Shown here in pieces: positions 1 through 9,277 of a stretch of DNA of 64,000 nucleotides. A model generated the notes under the pieces. It made no database searches, had not been told where the DNA came from, and saw only the letters and a program-made list of their open reading frames with translations. The stretch spans positions 2,206,527-2,270,526 of the forward strand of contig FP929140.1 of NCBI GenBank assembly GCA_000198515.1. Reading direction: 5' to 3'. The position numbers were made by a program, and so were the translations under genes. The stretch comes from a gamma proteobacterium HdN1 (lineage in GTDB: Bacteria; Pseudomonadota; Gammaproteobacteria; Pseudomonadales; Ketobacteraceae). Numbering within the stretch: position 1 is the first letter of the stretch; each line of letters opens with the position of its first letter.

Positions 1-2487
1 ACTCTCTCCGATTGCACAGCCGAGATTGGCCTGTGTGATAACGCCGCTGAAGTCCTTCAGTTCCAGCCGCAGATGATTGGGTGGCGCTTCGATGCTGTTG
101 TCCGGAAGGACCAGGACACCTTGCTCTTCTTCATCAAACACCATATTGGCATTGACATCCACCACTGGTAGAACGCGCAACCCAACTAATGTATAGCGGT
201 CGTCCTCGTCGGCAGCGACAAAGTGATTCACCATATCAGGACCGCCCTCGCGCGGGGCAGGGGCCGATGCACTGCTTCGCGAGATTTGCCGGGTTTGCAG
301 CGGTGCGCCATCAGGCGAGCAAATGGCATTGACGCCGCAATCGGCATCGTTCGGCACCGATCTTAATGTGTAACGATACAGGTCACCAATCCGCCACGGG
401 GTATCTGGGAAAAACTGAACGCGTTGGGGCAGGATATCCAGCCGGCCGGGCACGGGTACCCAATTGTTATCCAGGTCGCGGCGTTCAACGAAGAAGGTGC
501 CGTCGTTGATCGTCACCGGATCTATGCTACGGTTGAAAGTCACTCTGACCGGGTAGTCCTTGTACAGACTATCCACATGGAGCAGGGGGTCGCTGTTCTG
601 GCCGCCCACGCAGCGACCGTTGCGCCAATCAGGCCGTGGCCCGGTAAGCAGTGCGTCTGTAAGCGCACAGGAAAAGCCGGGAAACACGGCGGCGACTGGC
701 GAGCGCAGATTAGCGGCGCTGCCGTCGGGAAGAGACAGGTCTTCAAAGCGAAGTGCCAGTGTCTCATCCTGGCTCAATGGATTGCCCTGCGTATCGCGCA
801 GCAAGCTGGTCAGGACAATTTCGATATCAGTGTTGTGCTGCAGGTTACTGCCGTCGATGATCACCGTTGCGCCGTCGTGGCGCATGGGCGCGAGCTCCTT
901 GGGTACCAGAGTGCCGTCGACACGCATCTCGATGGCGCCGTCAAGGAATACCGAAGCTGCATTCAGGGGTTTATTGAAGTTCAGAATAACAGGGTCCCCG
1001 GGGCGGGCATTGGGTTGAAAGTCTTCCCCGGGCGACCAGGACTGCAGCTCGAGCGGCCGCGTATCGGCTGGTGGTACCGGCGCGTTGCGCTGATCGACAT
1101 AGGATTCCAGACGGAAAGACAGCAGGCCGCTGGCGCGCTCCAAACCGAGAATCTCCGGTTCGACCACGCTGGCGGCATCCATCACCAGTACGCCATTCTC
1201 CACTATCGCGAGGCCCACTACCTGAATATTCAGCAAGTTCTGGCTCAGTGCCGCGTTGGCGATCCCGCCCTCTGCGGTCATGGCTGCGTCCATGTTGAGC
1301 AAGGCATAGCGAGGAGCATCCTTTGCTTTACTGAACGGGTTAGCGATCAGGTAGCCGTTTGCGTCGCTGAGCAGTGTGATCAGCACTTCACCGGTTTCGA
1401 TACCAGCGTTGACTTGACCCAGAATATTGACGGCCACCGGGCTGCCGCGTAGCACTGAACCTGCAGGCACCCGCAGAGGTGCCGCGTTGGCAAAATCCGG
1501 CACGAAACCCAGGTCCGCGGCCAAGTCTCCCTCCAGTCTGGTAAAGGATTCGTTACCCAGCACAAAAGTTTCTACCGGCACCTCATTGACGCGTTGCCCG
1601 GTGAGCCTTGACGCAAGCCCCGGCTGTTGTTCACCAAGCGTGCCTACCTTGAGAACGACCGTTTCTCGCGGTGGTGTGGCCACTGGTGTGAAGGAACGTT
1701 CGAGGAGGGGGAGCTCCTCATCCTCCCGGCTGCGCAGACCAGACAGGACCAAGGTATGTTCCGTCGGTTCGAGGTCATCCCTTGGGTCGAGCACAAGATA
1801 GCGGCCCTGCAGTAGCAGAGTGGCCTCGATCAGGCTGCCCTGCGAATTTTCAAGACGAACCTGATTTCCATAGTTGACGCTAGCCGGATCAAGTACGCGA
1901 TTGAACGCCATTCTCAGGGTGCTCATGTCATTCGGCTGCCTCGCATCGTCAATGTCGGTAAGCAGCGCGGGCTGATCCAGGGGTGTAGCGGCGAGCAGTT
2001 TGAAGTCGCCGTCGCCAATTGCCCCCGCGAAGCCTTTCTGCGCACCGGCAGTGCGAAAGCGAAAGTCGTTGAAGGGGCCTGTGTCAATGCCGTCTAGGCC
2101 CACTTCGCTCAGCTGCAGTTGGTATTCAGTATTCGGCACGAGTTCGTCGACAGGACGTAGCAGCAGGCCACGTCCGTTATCCACCGTTTCGTGGACGAAC
2201 ATGGCAGGGTTGCCGCCCGCTACAGTCACCAATTGCAATCTGTCGTCGATTTCCTCAATGACGGTTTCATTGAGGGGCGCCGAAAAACGAAGCACCATCT
2301 GGGTGCTGGGTGGCACTTCCTGCTGTCCCGGGTAGGGGTAGGCGAAAATAAGACTCTCCGGCGTTGTCCAGGAAGTGTTGATGGTGCCTTTGTCGCCGCC
2401 ACATGCGGACAGCAAGAGGAAACCAGGCAGCAGTACCCAGAGTGCAAGAAGCGTGGATATTGTTCGGTGATTTGTTATTGTTTTCAT
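1..2487 (-). CDS. Large lipoprotein with repeated bacterial Ig-like domains (partial, runs off the window)
   Basis: The minus-strand frame is open from an ATG at 2487 to base 1, at least 829 codons, so the C-terminus is missing. The start has a GGAGAAAA ribosome site just upstream. The N-terminus is a lipoprotein signal peptide: hydrophobic stretch, then LLLSAC with the lipidated Cys at residue 29, followed by GGDKG. The body repeats the pattern 'F(N/S)(R/A)xLDPxTVxxxxFxV', as in SbsA/Big_5-type Ig-like domains of surface-exposed proteins. Many SNP-rich loops and few Lys fit a secreted protein. It lies 48 nt downstream of the FadL-like gene on the same strand and is probably co-transcribed. 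Function unknown; a surface or outer membrane role is inferred. Confidence 0.75.
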   Translation of the reverse strand, partial: MKTITNHRTISTLLALWVLLPGFLLLSACGGDKGTINTSWTTPESLIFAYPYPGQQEVPPSTQMVLRFSAPLNETVIEEIDDRLQLVTVAGGNPAMFVHETVDNGRGLLLRPVDELVPNTEYQLQLSEVGLDGIDTGPFNDFRFRTAGAQKGFAGAIGDGDFKLLAATPLDQPALLTDIDDARQPNDMSTLRMAFNRVLDPASVNYGNQVRLENSQGSLIEATLLLQGRYLVLDPRDDLEPTEHTLVLSGLRSREDEELPLLERSFTPVATPPRETVVLKVGTLGEQQPGLASRLTGQRVNEVPVETFVLGNESFTRLEGDLAADLGFVPDFANAAPLRVPAGSVLRGSPVAVNILGQVNAGIETGEVLITLLSDANGYLIANPFSKAKDAPRYALLNMDAAMTAEGGIANAALSQNLLNIQVVGLAIVENGVLVMDAASVVEPEILGLERASGLLSFRLESYVDQRNAPVPPADTRPLELQSWSPGEDFQPNARPGDPVILNFNKPLNAASVFLDGAIEMRVDGTLVPKELAPMRHDGATVIIDGSNLQHNTDIEIVLTSLLRDTQGNPLSQDETLALRFEDLSLPDGSAANLRSPVAAVFPGFSCALTDALLTGPRPDWRNGRCVGGQNSDPLLHVDSLYKDYPVRVTFNRSIDPVTINDGTFFVERRDLDNNWVPVPGRLDILPQRVQFFPDTPWRIGDLYRYTLRSVPNDADCGVNAICSPDGAPLQTRQISRSSASAPAPREGGPDMVNHFVAADEDDRYTLVGLRVLPVVDVNANMVFDEEEQGVLVLPDNSIEAPPNHLRLELKDFSGVITQANLGCAIGES

Positions 2488-2534
2488 GATGGTTTTCTCC
2501 TTATTGTTATTAGTCGCCTCTGTCGAAGCTCCGC

Positions 2535-3920
2535 TTAGAACTTCAGGGAAGCGGATAAAGAGAAGACGTGAATCTCTCCGTCGGCGCGTACTGTTTCGTA
2601 AGGTGCCGGATCGGAAGACGAGTTGATGGACGTCAGCTCGAAATCGCGCTCGTCGAGCTTCTGGTACTGATAGGCCAGCGACAGCACCAGGGGAGCATTA
2701 ATGATGGGCGCACTATTTAGGCGATAGTCGCCACCAACGCCCAGCACCATTTTGTCGGCATCCAGGAAGTTGACGTCTTGTGAGCGGGAAGATTTCAATG
2801 GCGAATCCTCCAGCGCCACCCCGCCAAACAGCCTGAGCTGGTCAGACCACCGGAAGCTGGCGCCAGCGCGGGAAACGACGACGTCATCGAAACGCAAGTC
2901 CGCCTGGTCCCTAATGGTGTCCCCGGAAAACTGACTTTCCAGCTCGGACCACTGATGTTGCTCGACAGAGGCCACAAGCTCGAGCTTCCCAAGAGGCAGC
3001 AGGAAGCTGCCGCCGAACACTGGCGGCTGGTACGAGTCAATGGTAGAAAGCGCCAGATCAAGTCCCGGTTCGGGGACGACGCCGGGGATAACCACGTTGG
3101 CATCCACACTGACCTCGTAGTTGGTTTCGTCGCGCCAGAATAGTGCCACCTCCAGTCCATCGAGTCCGAACGGCAGACAAGATGATGGACGCCAAGGTGA
3201 ATGGCCACAGAATAGCTCGGAAGTGCGGACGTTAAGGCCCACAGCGGGGGACAGGGAAGGCTCTGCCTTCATCGAAATCTGCTCAGAATCGGTATTGCCT
3301 GCGAGATCGGAGACCGCTACAAGACGAGCCTTTGCCGCCAGTGTCAAGCGTGCTGAAAAGCCGACATCGACCCCTCGAACGAGATCACGAACAGCGCCAC
3401 CAAATGCCAGATAAAGCGGCTGGGACTCGTAGCGCAGGAATTGGCCTTGCTCTGCGGTATTGGCCTGGTACGGTAGAATGTTGGAGATGTATTCATCGAC
3501 GCCAACGTTTATTCCAAGGTACATCGGGCGGGTTGTGTCCGATGCGCCGCCAATACGGGCTTTGATGCCCAGCAATGCAAGCTCCGAACTGGTATCCGAT
3601 AGTACGTCATTCTCGCGTGTCACCGGGTCAGACCCTCCCAGCGATTTTGCTCGCAGTTCCTGGTCGCCGTATTGCAGCACAATACTCAGCTCACCTTCCG
3701 GGGTGCGGGCTAGGGCGGCGGGGTTATAGTACACCGCCCAGGCACCGGGATCGAAGGCGCTGAAAGCCTGGGCGGAACCGGCGTTGACCGGGCCAAGGCC
3801 ATAGGTGGATGCTCCGTCGCCTGCGCCGGCAAAGGCATCGTCGGGCTGTGTGCCAATTATTGCTGCTGTCAGGAACAGGCTGTAGGTGGTCGGCAACAAC
3901 CGGTGAATTGTGCATGCCAT
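2535..3920 (-). CDS. FadL/OmpP1-family outer membrane transport protein
   Basis: 461 residues. A signal peptide (residues 1 to about 31, ending DDAFA) precedes GAGDGASTYGLGPVNAGSAQAFSA, the glycine-rich N-terminus with an 'A-x-D-x-xAVYYNPAAL' segment typical of FadL/TodX hydrophobic-substrate porins. The rest is alternating beta-barrel sequence and ends with Phe (SASLKF), the usual outer membrane barrel signature. The ATG at 3920 is preferred over upstream TTG codons because it has GGGGG upstream and starts the signal peptide. Family members move fatty acids, alkanes or aromatics across the outer membrane; next to a CYP153 cluster, alkane or fatty acid uptake is the likely role (inference). 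A palindromic operator candidate lies upstream at 3990. Confidence 0.8.
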   Translation of the reverse strand: MACTIHRLLPTTYSLFLTAAIIGTQPDDAFAGAGDGASTYGLGPVNAGSAQAFSAFDPGAWAVYYNPAALARTPEGELSIVLQYGDQELRAKSLGGSDPVTRENDVLSDTSSELALLGIKARIGGASDTTRPMYLGINVGVDEYISNILPYQANTAEQGQFLRYESQPLYLAFGGAVRDLVRGVDVGFSARLTLAAKARLVAVSDLAGNTDSEQISMKAEPSLSPAVGLNVRTSELFCGHSPWRPSSCLPFGLDGLEVALFWRDETNYEVSVDANVVIPGVVPEPGLDLALSTIDSYQPPVFGGSFLLPLGKLELVASVEQHQWSELESQFSGDTIRDQADLRFDDVVVSRAGASFRWSDQLRLFGGVALEDSPLKSSRSQDVNFLDADKMVLGVGGDYRLNSAPIINAPLVLSLAYQYQKLDERDFELTSINSSSDPAPYETVRADGEIHVFSLSASLKF

Positions 3921-3989
3921 GCAATTACCCCCTTTTTTTTGTGTTATTTTTCTTGTGGTTGTTTTTGGTTGTTTGAACGAGTTTTTTAC

Positions 3990-4005
3990 TTGGTTGGCCA
4001 ACCAA
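3990..4005. promoter_or_regulatory. 16-bp perfect palindrome upstream of the FadL-like gene (operator candidate)
   Basis: TTGGTTGGCCAACCAA, 70 bp upstream of the FadL-like start. A copy with three changes lies at 14863-14878 upstream of the metal-dependent hydrolase operon. Such sites usually bind a TetR-type dimer. No TetR gene is visible in the window. The rest of the 3921-4489 gap holds nothing else I can recognise. Confidence 0.55.
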
Positions 4006-4489
4006 CGTCAAGAGAAAGATGCACAAACGAATGATGACCAGGAATACGTGAAACGTAATATTGGGCAATAGGGCATTCGGGATATTTGTCGCGTTAGGAG
4101 ATCAGGGGTGGTGCTCGGGCAGAACGGAGAGTAGCGGAGCAAGAGGCGCGGGAACGGTCCTTGAATGTGGGAGCTGGCAGAGGGCATTTCTCGTGAAGCG
4201 ACTTGCCCTCGCGCTTCCATTCGCTCGAAATTTTTCTTGTAACGAACACTGCATTGCGGGCCGTTTTGCAAACGGCATCGGCGGATAGCCCTCTTACTTC
4301 GCCAAAGGCTCAGAGATATCGCCGCAGCCGTTGTATTGATACTTAGCCATGTCGAAACTCCCCGGCACCGTAGAGGGCGACGAACCTGGAGGCGTTTTGC
4401 CGGTTGAAACCTTACCCCGGTCGCCCCCCGACTATGCTGCAGGGCCAGCACTGACTTTCATGAAGGTAGCTGCGCCGAAACACAGTGAG

Positions 4490-5712
4490 TTATCCGGTGA
4501 CACCGTCCTGATCGGTGGTATTCGCCAAAATTACGCGATTGCGGCCGCCTCGTTTGGCCTCGTAGAGGGCCTGATCGGCCGCTTTGAGCAAGTCGTTCAG
4601 GTCGGAGATGGCGTGGGTCGGGTAGCAGGCGACGCCGAAGCTTGCGGAAATGCTGATACGATTGCCATCGATTTCCACCACTGCGTCGCTGATTGCCTTG
4701 CGCAGTCGCTCGGCGATTCCGGCCGCGATTTTCAGTGTCACGCCCGGGAGCAGAATAGCGAACTCCTCCCCGCCATAGCGACCCACCTCATCGTACGGGC
4801 GTGCGTTGGCCATCATGATCTCCGACGCTGCTACCAATACCGCATCGCCGGCGTGGTGACCCCAAGTGTCGTTGATGTGCTTGAAGTGGTCTAGGTCCAG
4901 CATTATGCAGCCAGGGACTTCGGCGTGTTACTGGACAATCTCTTGGCTCGTGCCAGTTCATTTTTTGCCCGTTCGATGAAGCAGCGGCGGTTGATCAGAC
5001 GGGTGAGGCCATCGACGTTGGACATTTCACGATAGAGGTTTTCCCTTTCTGCCCAGCGTCGGATGACAAGCATGCAGAGGTATAGGACGGAGTAATGAAT
5101 AGCGGCGACTGTGACTTCTATGAACAACCACCCGATCACCGGTGAGCCGTCAGGCTGATATACGGACCGGGACAGCAAGGGTGCATGTTTAAACGCGCCG
5201 CTAAAGTCAATGGTGGCGAATGTGATTAGGGTCACCAAGACGGTCCAGTAGGCGACGAGTATCTTTGTTACCCAGGTCAACGCCGAAGCGATGTTGACGC
5301 CAACGAAAAAAAACAGAAGCCCATGGGTGAAATACGTGCCGGTAAGATAGCTGCTCAGCATGATATTGATCACGAAACCGGCGATGACAATGTTTTCAAA
5401 TGCGGGCCAGTCGTTTTCCCTGCGACGTCGTTTCCATGCCAGCCAGATGTAGCTGGCGAGTAAGATGATATGCAGGCCGTACAGACCGAGCAACGTCCAG
5501 GCGACAGGCAGTGCAAGGTATTGCGGCGCCAGCGCTATGGTGCCAGCAAGCGCAATGCTAAACACAACAGTCGCCAGCATAACCAGGCTTGCAAGCAGAA
5601 TAAGACGGTCAATGGGATGCCAGTCCAAGGGGTTCCTGAGCCAAAGCATACCAATAAGAGGCGTGTTTTCTGCAGTTTGCTGCTGTGTGCCGCCTCGAGA
5701 GCGCTTTTTCAT
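4490..5712 (-). pseudogene. Membrane-bound diguanylate cyclase (GGDEF), split by a frameshift
   Basis: The first frame (5712-4903, 269 codons) encodes about five to six transmembrane segments and the start of a GGDEF domain (NVDGLTRLINRRCF). It stops after KSLAA at a TAA overlapping an ATG (TAATG). The second frame (4903-4490) continues exactly where the domain should (IMLDLDHFKHINDTWGHHAGD) and carries the active-site RYGGEEF and the tail 'ADQALYEAKRGGRN'. The family makes cyclic di-GMP from two GTP at the inner membrane. The break falls between helix 1 and the metal-binding aspartate strand, so neither half alone can be active. It is a one-base indel, a sequencing error, or less likely a programmed shift or re-initiation at TAATG. 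Start 5712 has a G-rich site upstream. Confidence 0.75.
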
Positions 5713-6127
5713 TTTTATTCCCCCCGGGGGCTGAAGAGACAAATGCCAACAAGCCAGATTAGGAAAGTGTAGACGAATACTGCTTCCTGCCTCGCTTGTT
5801 GAACTGGTGTGATTTTGCAGCGAGTATCGATTATGTAGTTGGCATGGCTAGCAACCGCAAATTGATGGCAAAAGCAGGCATCTGTCCGGATTTACCTATG
5901 TCCTGATGCAGGGATTGCGCAGTCTGGCACTGCAACATACTGCGCTGGAAAAATGCCAGATGAATACACTGCGGTTGAAGCTATTGTGCGCTAGCGATGG
6001 ATAGACAGGACCACGACCTGATGTTTTGCTATTTCGTCGGGCTGGATATGGATGATGGAGTCTAGAACTATTCTATGTTAGCCAAGAACAGAGATCGCTT
6101 GTTGTCAGGCAAATTTTCAGACCATCC
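5713..6127. other. Intergenic stretch with no recognised gene
   Basis: 415 bases between the GGDEF gene start and the end of the AraC-type regulator, which are on the same strand. I see no convincing reading frame, RNA gene or strong hairpin. It should contain the GGDEF promoter. Confidence 0.5.
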
Positions 6128-7204
6128 TCAAGCCCTGGGCGGCATAGCCCCTCGCGAACTGACACGCTGCCTGTACTGCTCGGGCGGATGGCCAAACCAG
6201 CGTTTGAAGGCACGCCTGAAATTGGCGCTGTCGTGATAGTGCATCAACGCCGCGATGTCCTCGATCGACAGTTTGCTGTCGCACAGGTAGCTGGCCGCCT
6301 GCTGGGACAGGATGTCGTCACGAATTTGTCGAAAACTGCTGTTCTCCTGTTTGAGCTTGCGGGCCAGAGTGCGTTTGTTCATGAACAGGGAGGCTGCGGC
6401 TTCTTCTTCACTGAGCGTGCCGGGTGGTCGGGACAGCATCATCTTCTTGAGCCGGGTCTGGTAGTTCGGTTTATGGGTCGGAAGTTGCGCTAGCATGGCT
6501 TCGCACTGCTGCAGGGCAAGACGGTAGTTTTCATGATTGGCGGAGGCGTTCGGTTCCTGGCACAGCGTCATCGGTAGCTTGAGCGTCAACTGATCACAGC
6601 CAAAGCGAATTCGTCCGGACAAATACTCGGCATAGAGGGCATGGTATTCGGGTGCCGGATGGGTAAAGCCTATTTCCGCCTCATACAGGGGGCGGCCGAC
6701 AATGAACTCGCCGAATTCGAGCAGCACCTTGACAATCGTGTCCGCCACGCAGCGCTGGAGGTCTGCGTTCAGCGGCACCTGAAAATCCAGCCTGCACTCC
6801 AGATGTTCTTCAACCTGCTGCAAATGCAGCTGGATAACGCTGGCGCGGGTGGGCAGGAAGGTGTGTATCGCCCGTAATGCGCTGAGCAGGTCCGGGCTGC
6901 TGGAGGCGGCAAATCCCATCGCACCGTGGGTTGCCGGGGTCAGGCGTTTGCCCAGACGTAATCCGAATTCCGGCTGGCCGGACAGCGCCAGTGCGTTGCG
7001 CAAGACCCGTACCTGCTGGGCCGGTGTGAGCAGGCTGTCCTCGCTCAGGAACTGCTCGACGTCAAGAGCCGTGCCACGCAGTAAAATGGGCAACTGTCTG
7101 ACTGTCAGGTCCAGCTCACGGGCGATAATCCGCGAATAGTTCGACGGAATACTAGCTTCAAGATTTTGCCAACCATCTGCCTGTTGTGCCATCGGCTTGC
7201 CCAT
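6128..7204 (-). CDS. AraC-family transcriptional regulator next to the P450 genes
   Basis: 358 residues. The N-terminal two thirds match the Arabinose_bd-type sensor domain of OruR/ArgR-like AraC regulators (GMGxxFAASSSPDLLSALRAIHTF region). The C-terminus is the two-helix-turn-helix AraC DNA-binding domain: SLFMNKRTLARKLKQENSSFRQIRDD and IAALMHYHDSANFRRAFKRWFGHPPEQYR. It is divergent from the ferredoxin-CYP153 genes, the arrangement of CypR-type activators of CYP153 operons described in alkane degraders. Direct repeats 22 bp apart in the shared intergenic region (7224 and 7246) are a fitting binding site. Start may be 7204 or the in-frame ATG at 7192. The inducer, perhaps an alkane or its oxidation product, is inferred. 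Confidence 0.85.
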   Translation of the reverse strand: MGKPMAQQADGWQNLEASIPSNYSRIIARELDLTVRQLPILLRGTALDVEQFLSEDSLLTPAQQVRVLRNALALSGQPEFGLRLGKRLTPATHGAMGFAASSSPDLLSALRAIHTFLPTRASVIQLHLQQVEEHLECRLDFQVPLNADLQRCVADTIVKVLLEFGEFIVGRPLYEAEIGFTHPAPEYHALYAEYLSGRIRFGCDQLTLKLPMTLCQEPNASANHENYRLALQQCEAMLAQLPTHKPNYQTRLKKMMLSRPPGTLSEEEAAASLFMNKRTLARKLKQENSSFRQIRDDILSQQAASYLCDSKLSIEDIAALMHYHDSANFRRAFKRWFGHPPEQYRQRVSSRGAMPPRA

Positions 7205-7223
7205 TGCTCCTATGCGGTGACAT

Positions 7224-7260
7224 TGTCTCTAAATGACCCCCACAGTGTCAAGAAATGACC
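7224..7260 (+). promoter_or_regulatory. Two direct repeats, likely AraC-type activator site
   Basis: TGTCTCTAAATGACC at 7224-7238 and TGTCAAGAAATGACC at 7246-7260 are direct repeats with a 22-bp period, two helical turns, matching the geometry of AraC/XylS sites. They lie between the divergent regulator and ferredoxin genes. Confidence 0.6.
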
Positions 7261-7322
7261 TCGTCGCCGTGTTCGCTTCGAATCACTATCCAATGCAGTA
7301 AGTTACTCGCAGGAGAGAGGCA

Positions 7323-7643
7323 GTGGGCAAGATTACCTTTATTGAGCATGACAACACCGAACATGTCACAGAATTTGAGGCTGGAACCACGCTGATGCAG
7401 ATTGCCGTCGATAATGCCGTTCCCGGTATCGACGGTGATTGTGGCGGGGAGTGCGCCTGCGGCACCTGCCACATGATCGTTGCGGATGAGTGGTTCGGCA
7501 AGACCGGATCGATCGGCGACGCTGAGGAGCAGATGCTGTCCATGACCCCGGAGCGGGCGCAAACCTCGCGTCTCGGCTGTCAGGTTCGAACCACCGAGGC
7601 GATGGACGGCATGACCGTGCATTTGCCCGAATTCCAGATGTAA
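7323..7643 (+). CDS. [2Fe-2S] ferredoxin for the P450
   Basis: 106 residues, vertebrate/putidaredoxin-type. Cluster cysteines are C40, C46, C49 and C86 (CX5CX2CX36C), with an extra C44. It passes electrons from the flavin reductase at 9278 to the CYP153 P450 at 7658, in the cytoplasm. The start codon is GTG, preceded by GGAGAGAGGCA. The P450 begins 14 nt after the stop, so they form one operon; the standard class I bacterial P450 trio ferredoxin-P450-reductase is complete here. Confidence 0.92.
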   Translation: MGKITFIEHDNTEHVTEFEAGTTLMQIAVDNAVPGIDGDCGGECACGTCHMIVADEWFGKTGSIGDAEEQMLSMTPERAQTSRLGCQVRTTEAMDGMTVHLPEFQM

Positions 7644-7657
7644 GCACGGAGGACGCC

Positions 7658-9073
7658 ATGTCAACGAAATCAAGCGCGACTGATGTAATTCAGGCCAAAA
7701 TGATCAACGCCACCTCCAGAGTGGTGCCAATGCACTTGCAAATCCAGGCGCTGAAAATGTTGGTGAAGGCAAAGAAGAAGATCATCGGCGCGCGGCGGCC
7801 CCCGCTCAACTTCGTCGAAGCGTCTGTGCCCGATGTCAACACACTGGCGCTTGAGGACATCGATCTCAGCAATCCTTTTTTATACCGGCAAGATCAGTGG
7901 CGTGCCTACTTCAAGCGGCTCCGTGATGAGGCACCGGTGCACTACCAAAAGAACAGTTTATTCGGACCATTCTGGTCGGTGACACGCTATGAAGACATTC
8001 TGTTCGTGGACAAGAACCACGAGCTGTTTTCCTCCGAGCCGCAAATCGTGCTGGGCGATCCCCCGGAAGGGCTGTCGGTGGAAATGTTTATCGCCATGGA
8101 TCCGCCCAATCATGATGTGCAGCGCCGGGCGGTTCAGGGTGTGGTCGCGCCGCAGAATTTGAAGGAAATGGAAGGGCTGATCCGCACGCGTGCCGGGGAC
8201 GTGCTCGACAGTCTGCCTATGGGCGAAGCCTTCAATTGGGTGCCGACCGTGTCGAAGGAACTGACCGGGCGCATGCTGGCCACGTTGCTTGACTTCCCTT
8301 ATGAGGAACGTCACAAGCTGGTTGACTGGTCGGATAGATTGTCCGGCGCAGCATCGGCAACCGGCGGTGAGTTTACCGATGAAGATGGCATGTTTGACGA
8401 CGCCGCAGATATGGCGTGGTCGTTCTCCAGACTTTGGCGCGACAAGGAGGCACGCCGCGCGGCTGGCGAAGAACCTGGTTTCGATTTGATCAGCATGCTG
8501 CAGAGCAGCGCAGATACAAAGGATTTGATCAATCGTCCGATGGAGTTTATCGGGAACCTGGCGCTGCTTATCGTTGGTGGCAATGACACCACCCGCAACT
8601 CCATGAGCGGCGGCGTGCTGGCCTTGAATCAGTTCCCCGAGGAATTCGCCAAACTGAAGGCGAACCCGGAGCTGATTCCGAACATGGTCTCGGAAATCAT
8701 CCGCTGGCAAACCCCGCTGGCGCATATGCGCCGTGTCGCCACGCAGGACGTGGAGATGCATGGAAATACCATCAGGAAAGGTGATCGTGTGGTGATGTGG
8801 TACGCCTCGGGCAATCGGGACGAGAGAAAATTCGAAAACCCCGATCAATTCATTATCGATCGTAAGGACGCGCGAAATCATATGTCGTTTGGCTATGGCG
8901 TTCACCGTTGTATGGGAAACCGTCTGGCTGAATTGCAGCTGCGCATTCTCTGGGAAGAACTGCTCAAGCGCTTTGACGACATCGAAGTAGTCGGCGAGCC
9001 AGTTCGGGTGCAGTCGAACTTCGTGCGCGGCTACTCTGAGCTGATGGTTAAACTGACGCCAAAGCAGAAGTAG
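7658..9073 (+). CDS. CYP153-type cytochrome P450 alkane hydroxylase
   Basis: 471 residues, the usual CYP153 length. The I-helix has GGNDTTRN at 307-314, the ExxR motif is EIIR at 346-349, and the heme loop is FGYGVHRCMG at 411-420 with C418 as iron ligand. GNDTTRNSMSGG and HMSFGYGVHRCMGNRLAELQ are characteristic of the CYP153 family, which hydroxylates medium-chain alkanes at the terminal carbon to give 1-alkanols. Electrons come from the ferredoxin just upstream and the reductase downstream. RBS AGGACG precedes the ATG. Substrate range cannot be read from sequence; CYP153 assignment is from motif recognition. Confidence 0.92.
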   Translation: MSTKSSATDVIQAKMINATSRVVPMHLQIQALKMLVKAKKKIIGARRPPLNFVEASVPDVNTLALEDIDLSNPFLYRQDQWRAYFKRLRDEAPVHYQKNSLFGPFWSVTRYEDILFVDKNHELFSSEPQIVLGDPPEGLSVEMFIAMDPPNHDVQRRAVQGVVAPQNLKEMEGLIRTRAGDVLDSLPMGEAFNWVPTVSKELTGRMLATLLDFPYEERHKLVDWSDRLSGAASATGGEFTDEDGMFDDAADMAWSFSRLWRDKEARRAAGEEPGFDLISMLQSSADTKDLINRPMEFIGNLALLIVGGNDTTRNSMSGGVLALNQFPEEFAKLKANPELIPNMVSEIIRWQTPLAHMRRVATQDVEMHGNTIRKGDRVVMWYASGNRDERKFENPDQFIIDRKDARNHMSFGYGVHRCMGNRLAELQLRILWEELLKRFDDIEVVGEPVRVQSNFVRGYSELMVKLTPKQK

Positions 9074-9099
9074 TTCTGGTGGAAGAGAAGACCTGATTA

Positions 9100-9143
9100 A
9101 ACACTCTGCGGGAACAGGGAAAGCCAGGTGTCCGCAGAGTGTT
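9100..9143 (+). other. 12-bp inverted repeat after the P450 gene
   Basis: AACACTCTGCGG at 9100-9111 pairs perfectly with CCGCAGAGTGTT at 9132-9143 across a 20-nt loop. There is no following T run, so this is more likely an mRNA-stabilising or attenuating hairpin between P450 and reductase than a full terminator. Confidence 0.5.
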
Positions 9144-9277
9144 ATGGTCTTTGACTACGATCCCGGTTTGATAAATGGCTGGCGCGAACTCGCTCGACAT
9201 CAATGGCGTAGTGCTGATTTATGGAACCCGGTAGTGCCGAGGCGAGTTCAGTTACAGAAGCAGTGGAGAGGGGGAGC

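Noticed and set aside
424-1452. Long plus-strand frame of 342 codons
   Set aside because: Antisense to the Ig-repeat lipoprotein, whose frame has signal peptide, ribosome site and domain pattern; the plus frame has none.
4008-4451. 147-codon minus-strand frame upstream of the FadL-like gene
   Set aside because: Arg/Ser/Cys-rich composition without domain or ribosome site; looks like a chance frame.
7958-8905. 315-codon minus-strand frame
   Set aside because: Fully antisense to the CYP153 gene, which carries all P450 motifs.
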